Notes under the pieces: model-generated | Told to the model about the DNA's origin: nothing | Databases searched by the model: none | What the model saw: the letters and a program-made list of their open reading frames with translations, nothing else | Shown here: positions 48,024 to 55,430 of the stretch, in pieces | Layout of the letters: each line of letters starts with the position of its first letter | How positions within the stretch are numbered: position 1 is the first letter of the stretch | DNA from: Qipengyuania spongiae | GTDB taxonomy: Bacteria; Pseudomonadota; Alphaproteobacteria; Sphingomonadales; Sphingomonadaceae | Assembly: GCF_026168555.1 (NCBI RefSeq) | Contig: NZ_CP092471.1 | Coordinates: 630,501 to 694,500, forward strand | Direction of reading: 5' to 3' | DNA length: 64,000 nt | Position numbers and translations under genes: made by a program

Positions 48024-48387
48024 GGCTTTTCTATCCGTCTGCTTTCATGGACACGCGGCGGATTATCCCGCCCCGGCCGCGAACCGGCCCCGGCCGGCGT
48101 TCGCGAAGGTGCGCCAATTGGTCGATCACCCCCGCAGAGTCAAGTAAATCCGGGGCTTCCCATGGAGGTAAAATAATACCGCGCGCTAGATGTCGTGCAG
48201 CGACCAGATCTCGCTGTCGCGTCCGCTTAATGACCGGACTGGACCGTGATTACGTTTTCAATAGCCCAAATTTCTCGTAATGACCGGACTGTGGTCCCGC
48301 GAATTGCCATCTGATCATCCATAAATGAAGGCATGAAAGCGTAACAGGCATTTTATCGTGCCATCCTAGCGCGCAGAAGCAAGGCTC
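48024..48387. other. rplM leader and island-edge intergenic region
   Basis: This 364-bp stretch has no convincing gene. The first 130 bases are the rplM leader, including a GC-rich self-complementary run at 48070-48105 that may form hairpins. On the minus strand TTGACT near 48137-48142 is a possible -35 element for rplM. From about 48170 the base composition becomes AT-richer, two copies of a 13-bp direct repeat occur, and the first accessory gene (vsr) ends at 48388. The backbone/island join probably lies here. Confidence 0.5.
48228..48290. repeat. 13-bp direct repeat, 50 bp apart
   Basis: TAATGACCGGACT occurs at 48228-48240 and at 48278-48290, exactly 50 bp apart. It marks the edge of the accessory region. 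No third copy was noticed at the other edge. Its role is unknown; a remnant of mobile DNA or a paired binding site are both possible. Confidence 0.6.
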
Positions 48388-48813
48388 TTAAGCATATCGC
48401 GGAGAACCTAGAAACTTAGTCAAGCTATCGAAGACGCTTTCAAAAGACCGTGTTTCGCATTCCCAGATCGTGAAAACCTTCCAGCCTGCGGCTTCTAAAG
48501 CGGCCTCGGCGGCTTGGTCGCGCTCGACGTTCGCGTCGAACTTCGCGGTCCAGAATTCCGTCCTCGTCTTGGGTGTGCTTGCCAGTCGACATCCAGGATG
48601 CCGATGCCAGAAGCAACCGTGGACGAAGATCACCTTTCGACGTTTCGTGAAAACTATGTCCGGCGAGCCGGGAAGTCCTTTGTAATTGGTCACGAACCGA
48701 TAGCCCGCAGCATGGAGCGCCCTTCGAACGACCATCTCGGGCTTGGTTCGACTTCTCCCCACGGCCCGCATGATGCGCGATCGCTCGGGGTCGATGACCG
48801 GTTCGTCGGTCAA
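48388..48813 (-). CDS. vsr: very short patch repair endonuclease Vsr
   Basis: Vsr nicks DNA at T:G mismatches left by deamination of 5-methylcytosine, usually protecting sites of a companion methylase. The 141-residue protein has the catalytic LPGSPDIVF, then VIFVHGCFWHRHPGC with zinc-binding residues, and TRTEFWTAKFDANVERD. It is last of a four-gene operon, overlapping the ATPase-nuclease gene by 4 bp, which ties it to the cytosine methylase. Confidence 0.95.
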   Translation of the reverse strand: MTDEPVIDPERSRIMRAVGRSRTKPEMVVRRALHAAGYRFVTNYKGLPGSPDIVFTKRRKVIFVHGCFWHRHPGCRLASTPKTRTEFWTAKFDANVERDQAAEAALEAAGWKVFTIWECETRSFESVFDSLTKFLGSPRYA

Positions 48814-50798
48814 CTATCCTCTTCGGGCGCGAAATCGTCGATCGCGGACATGAGCGTCTGAAGTTTATCGACCTGAGCTCGGCCCTTGAGCCACTCCTCG
48901 TAGATCCGGTGTGCCTGGTCCATGAGTTTGTCGTAGAACAGAACTCTAGCTTTCTGCGTCCAGAGCTGCTCTTCCGACTGCTCCTGCCCGCCGATGTCGG
49001 ACCAGTCCGAGGGCGGCTTGCCGAGCAGAACGAGTATCTCGATCGGCTCGTTTTCACGGTCGGTGTCCTTCAGGATCTGCTTGAGGCCAGTCCGATACTT
49101 CCTGATCTGCTTCGAAAGGTCGTCGGTATGGGTCCCGACGTTCGGTCGCTTCATCTCGATTATGACATGCCGGCCGGCGGTCTTCCGATACCCGATATCG
49201 ATCCGGGCTGCCTTCTGTTCGTCGGTCAGCGTCGCGTCGATTTCATCGAACAGCTTATCGACCCGGCGCTCCATGAACTCGGTGTTGTCGGCACGTTCCC
49301 ACGCAGGATCGATCAACCAGAGATGATCGAAGAGATACTCTTGGATCACCTTTTCCAGCGCGTTCTGATCCACCTTCTCCTCGAGAGTTCGGATCACCTG
49401 GATGCGGGAGCGGACGATCTGTCCGTATAGTGAGGCCTCCAGGCCGTCGACCTCGCCAAACAGCTCGAGAAGGGTGGGCACGCCTTCGTCCTCGACGCTT
49501 TCTAGCGTCTCCAAGTTCTCGTTCAGACGATGGAACTCGAACGCGAGGACCGCCTGCTTGATGAGCGACTTCTCCTCGACGTTCCCGGGACTGATACGGT
49601 TGAGCTTGCCGATCCACTTCTTCGCGCGTGCTCGCGTCTTTGGTTGGAGAGCCGCGATCCATGCGGCGACCTCGGGTATCTCCTGCGCCTTCCGCGCGCC
49701 GCTCTCGACACGCCAGTTCTGCCAGACGCTTTGGATATGTTTGAGTTCCTCGGCGAGAAACTCCTTGAGTTCCACGAAACGCGGGTCGCCTTCGACGAGG
49801 CTCTGCCTACTGCTGGTCGCCGCATCGTCGTCGCGATCGTCGTCACCCGTCCACTGATCGAGCCCGTCGACGTATACCTCACCGATGAGGTAGCTGGCGT
49901 ACACACCGCGCTCGGTGAACGCGTCGAGCACGTCCTCCTGAGCCATCTTACCCCGAACGAAGATCGCGATCCGATTGAGGTTGTCGCCTTCCTCGTCGTC
50001 CTTCAGTTGGCCAGATTCTTTGACCGTGCCAATCCAACCACGGAGCGCGACGCCGCCGGGCGCGATCTTAGGGTCTCGCTCCTCGTGCTCCTCGACATTC
50101 GTGGCAAGCGACACGGCGTCGTCCTGCTCGCCGTAGGTCCACAGGTACTGAAGCTTGTCGTAGTAGTCGCGATCCGAGACCGTGACTTCCACGTCGTCGA
50201 TGAAGACCTTGAACTGATCGCTGCCGATGACCTGAAACCGGCGCGCGACACGGCGTCGTAGCGCGCGAGGTGTCGCCACGGTCTGCTTTCGCCTAAGATT
50301 GGTGAGGGTGATACGGGTGCCGTGTTCGAAGTCGATGTCGTCCGTGGACACAGGCTCCGGCTCGTAGGTCGTATCCTCGGCCTGCTCGTCCTCGATCTTG
50401 TGGCGGATATCGGGCAGGTTCATTCGAAACGCACTCGACTCGCCGTCCTTGCGGGTCTCGACGATCACGGTGTCCGCGATCGAGAAGAGCGACAGCTTGC
50501 CGATGCCCTTGCGGCCCATGGGCTTGCGTTCGAACTTTGGAGTGAGGCCGGGCTGACCCGCGCGCCGTCGATAGCCGACGGTGAGGAAGCGATCGTTCAC
50601 CTCCCTCTCGGTCATACCAGAACCATCGTCCTCGATGACGATCCGGTCGTTGCTCTGGTCCCATTCGATGCGAACCCGGGTCGCGTCCGCGTCGTAGGCG
50701 TTGGCGACGATCTCCGAGAGAACCGCCGCCATGTTGCTGTAGAGATTGATGCCTAGGTGTTCGAGCGTATTGAGGCTGATGGTCAGCTGAAAACTCAT
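48810..50798 (-). CDS. GHKL (MutL/MORC-type) ATPase fused to PD-(D/E)XK-like nuclease
   Basis: This 662-residue protein begins with a GHKL ATPase domain: E29 and N33 in LSEIVANAYDAD, DDGSGM at 57-62, GRKGIGKLS at 95-103 and GTRITLTNL at 160-168. A transducer-like middle and a charged helical region (about 340-475) follow. The C-terminal part has a nuclease pattern: D534 in ARIDIG, E548-x-K550 in VIIEMKRP, and Q564-x3-Y568 in KQIRKYR. It lies between a C5 methylase and Vsr, with ATGA overlaps to both. I infer an ATP-controlled restriction or defence effector. Confidence 0.85.
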   Translation of the reverse strand: MSFQLTISLNTLEHLGINLYSNMAAVLSEIVANAYDADATRVRIEWDQSNDRIVIEDDGSGMTEREVNDRFLTVGYRRRAGQPGLTPKFERKPMGRKGIGKLSLFSIADTVIVETRKDGESSAFRMNLPDIRHKIEDEQAEDTTYEPEPVSTDDIDFEHGTRITLTNLRRKQTVATPRALRRRVARRFQVIGSDQFKVFIDDVEVTVSDRDYYDKLQYLWTYGEQDDAVSLATNVEEHEERDPKIAPGGVALRGWIGTVKESGQLKDDEEGDNLNRIAIFVRGKMAQEDVLDAFTERGVYASYLIGEVYVDGLDQWTGDDDRDDDAATSSRQSLVEGDPRFVELKEFLAEELKHIQSVWQNWRVESGARKAQEIPEVAAWIAALQPKTRARAKKWIGKLNRISPGNVEEKSLIKQAVLAFEFHRLNENLETLESVEDEGVPTLLELFGEVDGLEASLYGQIVRSRIQVIRTLEEKVDQNALEKVIQEYLFDHLWLIDPAWERADNTEFMERRVDKLFDEIDATLTDEQKAARIDIGYRKTAGRHVIIEMKRPNVGTHTDDLSKQIRKYRTGLKQILKDTDRENEPIEILVLLGKPPSDWSDIGGQEQSEEQLWTQKARVLFYDKLMDQAHRIYEEWLKGRAQVDKLQTLMSAIDDFAPEEDS

Positions 50799-51937
50799 GC
50801 GATACCGTGCTCCCGCATATGGCATATGATCGATCGCGCGATAGCGCGACCGAGAAGGACCGGCACGGCGTTGCCGATCAACCTGCCTACGGTCTTGGTG
50901 TGAATCTTGGCTCCCTCGGGAACGAAGCGATAGCTCTTGTCGAAGCTCTGGAGGATCGCACCTTCCCGAAGGCTGATCGCGCGGTCCTGCTCGGGATGAC
51001 CGAACCGGCCATTTCCGAAACCGTAGAACTGCGTCGTCATCGTGGGGGCGGGCTTGTTCCATTCCATCCGCCCGTACACCGACGGATACGACTTTCCGGT
51101 CTCAGCGCGATGACAATCGGTGACCAGTTCCTCGTCCCAGTCCCTCCATGTCCCACCGGGTTTCGCCGCACGTATGCGATCTCGGTTCCGAGGGCTGAGC
51201 GAGGCCGATCGGTGAAGCTCGTCTATTGGGTCGGTCTCACCGGCGCCAATCATGGCGAGGTCGCCGATGGCTTGAGCCACCGTCACGTGTTCCTCTACCT
51301 TCACCGGTGGTTCCTCGAGCGCGATCGGGCCATGGCGCGAAGCGAGGAGCACGAGCCGATTCCGTTTCTGTGGCACACCATAGTCCGCCGCACATACGAT
51401 GTCCGCGCTGACGTGATAATCCGCCTCCCGAAGGCGATCGACGAAGTTCCGAAGTACGGAGCCATTTTCGAACTTGGTGAGCCTAGGCACGTTCTCCATG
51501 GAGACGATGTCGGGTCGCACTTCGCAGATGAGGTCGGCGAAGCGTTCCACGAGCGCCCATCGGTCGTCGTCCCGTTTCGAGCTGTAGGACGAGAAAGGCT
51601 GACAGGGAGCGCAACCGACGAGGATCCGCGGCACCTCCGGCGTGAAGAGTTCTTCGAGTTCGTCGGCCGTCATCTCCGCGACGTTGCGCTCCAGGAACGG
51701 CACTTCGTTATTGGTGACGTATGGAAACCTGCACGCGGCGTCGTTGTCGATGCCCGCCGCCACCGGCAACCCTTCTGCGAGCAAACCCGCGGTCAGGCCG
51801 CCTGCTCCGCAGAACAGGTCGACGGCGGAAGCCGCTACGGGAGCGTCGGCGATATCGGTCAAGACTCCCTCCTTCTGGTTCGTGGCCTCTGGCGCGATTA
51901 GCGAGTCAAGACCTTTTTGGGAAGAATAGTCGCTCAT
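50795..51937 (-). CDS. DNA (cytosine-5) methyltransferase
   Basis: This 380-residue enzyme should methylate cytosine at C5 in a specific DNA sequence. All main motifs are present: I, DLFCGAGGL (40-48); IV, GCAPCQPFS with catalytic C112; VI, ENV (148-150); VIII, QKRNRLVLL (190-198); and X, GRLIGNAVP near the end. The target-recognition region, about 210-320, is compact. It overlaps the upstream unknown gene and the downstream ATPase gene by 4 bp each. The recognition sequence cannot be predicted. Confidence 0.96.
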   Translation of the reverse strand: MSDYSSQKGLDSLIAPEATNQKEGVLTDIADAPVAASAVDLFCGAGGLTAGLLAEGLPVAAGIDNDAACRFPYVTNNEVPFLERNVAEMTADELEELFTPEVPRILVGCAPCQPFSSYSSKRDDDRWALVERFADLICEVRPDIVSMENVPRLTKFENGSVLRNFVDRLREADYHVSADIVCAADYGVPQKRNRLVLLASRHGPIALEEPPVKVEEHVTVAQAIGDLAMIGAGETDPIDELHRSASLSPRNRDRIRAAKPGGTWRDWDEELVTDCHRAETGKSYPSVYGRMEWNKPAPTMTTQFYGFGNGRFGHPEQDRAISLREGAILQSFDKSYRFVPEGAKIHTKTVGRLIGNAVPVLLGRAIARSIICHMREHGIA

Positions 51938-53112
51938 CGCTTCGACAGTTCGTTCGAGGTGCTCGAGATGGCTCGGTCGTCTTGGCTCAAAAGCTCATCG
52001 ACCGCGGTCATCGCTGCGTCGAATTCGTCCAAGGCCGAACGAGAGAACGTTTCACGCTGTCGAACTCCATCGTTCGACTGCGAAGGACCGTCAGCAACGA
52101 AGGAATGCAATTTCACTCCACTTGCCTGGGTCGTCGTGGCGAGACCGATCTCCCGCAGGCTCACGAGCATGCCGTGAACCCCTACCCGCGTAGCGCCGAT
52201 CAGGCGTTCGAGCTGATCCGAGCGCATGGCGCCGAAGCCCGCCAGTAGAGAGGCGAGTGCAGATGCCCGCGAAGTGGACCGAAGGCCGGAGCACCGCTCT
52301 CGGATTGCGCGATCCGCCCTAGTTGCTACTTCCACGATCCTCGTCAGCTGCCTTGCCGACCGTTCCAACGCCGCGAGATGGTCCGAGACCCGCTCCGTCT
52401 CGTCTACGTCGGCGCGTAGAGAATGGGCCATGATCGATCCAGGTAGCGGCAGGGCATGGCGCAACACACCGTCGCTCTTCAGAACAAAGCCGGCGTAGAG
52501 CGACAAGGCCCATGTCGGCGGGCCGATTGGCAATAGTCGATAGGCCCGGCGATATGCGCCATCGCCGAACGTGCGCAACTGGCTCTCGCGCGGCGCGAAG
52601 ACGACGTGCTCGCGGGCGGCATCGGCATAGTCGAGCGCGAGGTTGGAAGATCCTTTCCCGAGCTTGACCCGCTTTGCGAGGTCCGAAGCCTGCCAGAGAT
52701 CGTCGACCGGATCCGAATCGTCTTCGATACGCCGCGCGTCCCTTACCGGTCGTGCGATGGTGCCGAACCCCTGCGCGGCCTCGGCGAGCGGTTGCCATTC
52801 GTGCGAGCCAAGTTCGGATAGGACCGCGGTCATGATGCGGCCAGGCGAGCGCTGCCGGTTGGTCTCCTCGCCCGTCAGCGTGGCGATGCCGGCGCGCCAG
52901 ATCGCGAACCCATGGTCGGTGAACGCGTGGCGCTCGATCCGCAGGGCGTCGATCACGCAGTCGGTGACCACTCTCTGCGCAAATATTGCGCCAGCGCCCG
53001 AGTTCAGGTTGGCGATCGTACCGTCGAGCCGTCCGAGCGCCACGACCGTCCTGTCGCGCACAACTCGCCGTGAGTCGAAGTCGATCGTGTCGTAGTCGTC
53101 GAGGTCGATCAC
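51934..53112 (-). CDS. unknown protein, possibly RHE_PE00001/DUF1612-like with HTH
   Basis: This 392-residue protein opens the operon. The N-terminal half contains RVVTDCVIDALRIERHAF and a helical region. The C-terminal part, about residues 285-335, reads like a helix-turn-helix (RSDQLERLIGATRVGVHGML). This resembles the RHE_PE00001 (DUF1612) proteins of rhizobial and sphingomonad mobile DNA, but I am not sure. The GTG at 53112 is the start; no clear ribosome site precedes it. It could regulate the operon through the palindromes upstream or give the system sequence specificity. Confidence 0.6.
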   Translation of the reverse strand: MIDLDDYDTIDFDSRRVVRDRTVVALGRLDGTIANLNSGAGAIFAQRVVTDCVIDALRIERHAFTDHGFAIWRAGIATLTGEETNRQRSPGRIMTAVLSELGSHEWQPLAEAAQGFGTIARPVRDARRIEDDSDPVDDLWQASDLAKRVKLGKGSSNLALDYADAAREHVVFAPRESQLRTFGDGAYRRAYRLLPIGPPTWALSLYAGFVLKSDGVLRHALPLPGSIMAHSLRADVDETERVSDHLAALERSARQLTRIVEVATRADRAIRERCSGLRSTSRASALASLLAGFGAMRSDQLERLIGATRVGVHGMLVSLREIGLATTTQASGVKLHSFVADGPSQSNDGVRQRETFSRSALDEFDAAMTAVDELLSQDDRAISSTSNELSKR

Positions 53113-53146
53113 CGGCGCGAGTATCCCGAAGCGGACAATTGCACGA

Positions 53147-53175
53147 TGTATAGCTAACTTCGGTAAACTTGACAG
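53147..53175 (-). promoter_or_regulatory. predicted promoter of the methylase operon
   Basis: On the minus strand CTGTCA (53175-53170) and TATACA (53152-53147) are separated by 17 bp, matching the -35/-10 layout of the housekeeping sigma factor at 4 and 5 of 6 positions. Transcription would start near 53140, giving a leader of about 28 bases before the GTG at 53112. Confidence 0.5.
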
Positions 53176-53198
53176 CCACTCGTATGGTCGATCTCGCG

Positions 53199-53229
53199 CA
53201 CTATCGATAATCGGACACTATCGATAGTG
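53199..53229. promoter_or_regulatory. paired palindromic operator-like sites
   Basis: CACTATCGATAGTG at 53216-53229 is a perfect 14-bp palindrome. CACTATCGATAATC at 53199-53212 shares its first 11 bases, with the same register 17 bp away. They lie between the divergent methylase operon and the recombinase gene, just upstream of the predicted operon promoter. A regulator of the operon or the recombinase could bind here. Confidence 0.65.
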
Positions 53230-53262
53230 ACAATGCGAGAATCCGCCGTTATGGCCTGAGAA

Positions 53263-54591
53263 ATGCCGCGCCAAACCGCTTCCGTCGCTCGTTTATCGCA
53301 TCACTCCGCGTCGGAAATCGTGACGATCGAAGGCGCGGGACGTGGCGAACTTCCCCGCCGCCGTTCCGGTCAGGCGCTCGACCGTGTCCGGCAGCTGACC
53401 GAACTGCTCGCGGAAATCGTCCATCCCGATCACGCCATCGACCGGCTCGCCTACCGCAAGGCGCTCGAGGCGCGCGCGTCGAACACCGTTAGGGCGCTCG
53501 CGAGCGACCTCGCGTGCTATGCCGCGTTCTGTCGCACCGAACTCGGCGTAAGCCTGCCGGCGTCCGAAAGCCGGGTCGTCGCCTATCTCGAGCATCTCGA
53601 GGCGCTCGGGCGCAAGCCCGCGACGGTCTCGCGACGGCTCGCCAGCCTGGCGACGATCCACGGTCTGCTCGGGGTGACCTCGCCGACGCTTGCGCCGGTG
53701 GTGCGCGACGCGATGCGCGGGCTGCGCCGCCGGATGGGGGTCAGGCAGCGGCAGGCGGGCGCGCTCAGGTTCGGACCGGGGATCGATGCCGCGCTCGCGC
53801 TCGACGGCGAGGACGGTGCCGCCGAAGAAGGACAAGGCAAGCGTTCCCATCGGAACGCTTTCACGCTGACCGCGCTGCTCGCCGCCTGCGACATCGATCC
53901 GTCCGGACTTCGCGATGCCGCCCTGCTGTCGCTGGGCTACGATACGGGCCTTCGGATATCGGAACTGCTGCGGGTCGAGGTCGTGCACCTCACGCCCGGC
54001 GAAACGGGAGACGGCGCGGGCGTGCTGTTCGTTCCGACCTCGAAGACCGATCAACAGGGCGAAGGCGCCCATGCCTGGATCTCGGCCGACACAATGCGAA
54101 GGGTCGCGGCGTGGCTCGAGGTCGCGGAAATCCGTTCAGGGCCGATATTTCGGCGTGTGGCCGTGCGGCGTGCGAAGGCTTGGGCCGCCAACCGTCCGGT
54201 ACGGATGGAGTCGCTGGCGCCCAATGCGCGGATTACGCGGGAGAGAATGTACGGACGTCCGGCTGTTCCGGCGAAGGTGACCTATACGGTCGGCGATGTC
54301 GCCCTGACCCCCGTGGCCGTCCGGACGATCTTGAAGCGCACCGCGTTGCGCGCCGCCGATCTTGGTCTGGTCGATCTCTATGGCAGCGCGCTCGACGATG
54401 CGATCGCGCGCCTGTCGACGCATAGTCTTCGGGTCGGGCTCACGCAGGACCTGTTCGCCAACGGCGAGGATGCGGGTCCGATCGCGCAGGCGCTCCGGTG
54501 GAGCTCGACGGCGACAGCGCTTCGATATGGGCGCGAACTGGCGCCCGAGAGCAATGCTACGGCGCGGATGCTGAGAAATGTACGGCAATAG
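53263..54591 (+). CDS. tyrosine-type site-specific recombinase
   Basis: This 442-residue integrase/recombinase has an N-terminal SAM-like domain (residues about 60-140, ASNTVRALASDLACYAAFCR) and a catalytic domain. The catalytic arginine is in YDTGLRISELLRVE, H-x-x-R is in STHSLRVGLTQ, and the tyrosine nucleophile is in TALRYGREL. It is divergent from the methylase operon. It probably moved or moves this island, but no tRNA or clear attachment site was found next to it. Confidence 0.93.
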   Translation: MPRQTASVARLSHHSASEIVTIEGAGRGELPRRRSGQALDRVRQLTELLAEIVHPDHAIDRLAYRKALEARASNTVRALASDLACYAAFCRTELGVSLPASESRVVAYLEHLEALGRKPATVSRRLASLATIHGLLGVTSPTLAPVVRDAMRGLRRRMGVRQRQAGALRFGPGIDAALALDGEDGAAEEGQGKRSHRNAFTLTALLAACDIDPSGLRDAALLSLGYDTGLRISELLRVEVVHLTPGETGDGAGVLFVPTSKTDQQGEGAHAWISADTMRRVAAWLEVAEIRSGPIFRRVAVRRAKAWAANRPVRMESLAPNARITRERMYGRPAVPAKVTYTVGDVALTPVAVRTILKRTALRAADLGLVDLYGSALDDAIARLSTHSLRVGLTQDLFANGEDAGPIAQALRWSSTATALRYGRELAPESNATARMLRNVRQ

Positions 54592-54953
54592 GAGGCAGAG
54601 CAGCTTCTGGGCGGAATTTACGATGGCCGGTACGGCTGAGATGGGGTGGTTTCGCGACAGTCGGCTTTCCGCGATTTTCTAGCGAAATCGGATTGTCGCT
54701 CGACCCTTGGGCGACGTTCTCCCAAGAACCTCCGTTTGCGGAGCTTGATAGCGAGAGAATTATTGGAGAGTGGCTTCGCATCTCAGACAATAGCGCGCAG
54801 CTTTGCACGGCCTCATATATTAGAACCGTTCAGCCTTGAACAAATACATTGTTCGACGCTAGAAATCGATTGGACGTAATAATTATATTAAGTACAAATT
54901 TGATTCTGGGGAAATGGGTCTCAGCACAAACAACGACTTGGCGGCTGTTCTTC
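54592..54953. other. gene-free stretch, AT-rich at its right end
   Basis: This 362-bp stretch after the recombinase contains no recognisable gene; short open frames here have no familiar features. From about 54830 the sequence is AT-rich, with a run around AATAATTATATTAAG at 54879-54893. It may hold promoters or the remains of mobile DNA. The lipoprotein gene on its right ends at 54954 and points towards it. Confidence 0.5.
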
Positions 54954-55430
54954 CTACAGCCTAGTCAGGTCTTCGATATGCATTGAGTTGATCTGATAAG
55001 GGGTGCCTGGGCAACTGCTAGTATCAGGCGCTTCGGCACGAAGCGGAGCAGAACGAGGGTCGAGCGGTTCAGATGGGTACGGCCCTCCCTCCCCAGTAAC
55101 AATTGAGCCAAATGGTATCCTGCGACCATCGTCAGCTATGATCGAATATCCTTGTTCCCGTTCTTCAACTCGGTAGCCAGGTTGAAAGAGAGGAATTGCT
55201 ACATGGTCGTCTTGAACTGCAAATTGTGATTCTCGCAGCATTTCTTCGCCAAGCACGATAACCACGCATCCATCTCGCTCAGCCAAGCGGCCGGTGTATG
55301 AACTGAACGAACCCATCTCCGGATCGCCGCTGAAATACATCGTTAACGGCTGCTGGCTGCCGCATCCTGTCAGCAACGCTATTGCTGACAAGATGCAAAC
55401 GCCTCGAAAGATAGCCGACCCTTTCATCAT
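54954..55430 (-). CDS. lipoprotein, function unknown
   Basis: This 158-residue protein has a signal peptide with lipobox LLTGC near residue 23, so it is probably an anchored lipoprotein. The rest has beta-rich segments such as YTGRLAERDGCVVIVLGEEML. Base composition is AT-richer than the backbone. Its ATG overlaps the stop of the protease-like gene by 4 bp, so the two act or are made together. I do not recognise a family. Confidence 0.75.
   Translation of the reverse strand: MMKGSAIFRGVCILSAIALLTGCGSQQPLTMYFSGDPEMGSFSSYTGRLAERDGCVVIVLGEEMLRESQFAVQDDHVAIPLFQPGYRVEEREQGYSIIADDGRRIPFGSIVTGEGGPYPSEPLDPRSAPLRAEAPDTSSCPGTPYQINSMHIEDLTRL

Noticed and set aside
48070..48105. GC-rich self-complementary run as an L13 autoregulatory leader
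   Set aside because: Known L13 leader motifs are from Firmicutes and no match to them is visible. High G+C alone can give such pairing.
53263..54591. Recombinase as a cellular XerC/XerD protein
   Set aside because: It is longer than Xer proteins (442 against about 300 residues) and has an N-terminal extension. It lies in an accessory region.
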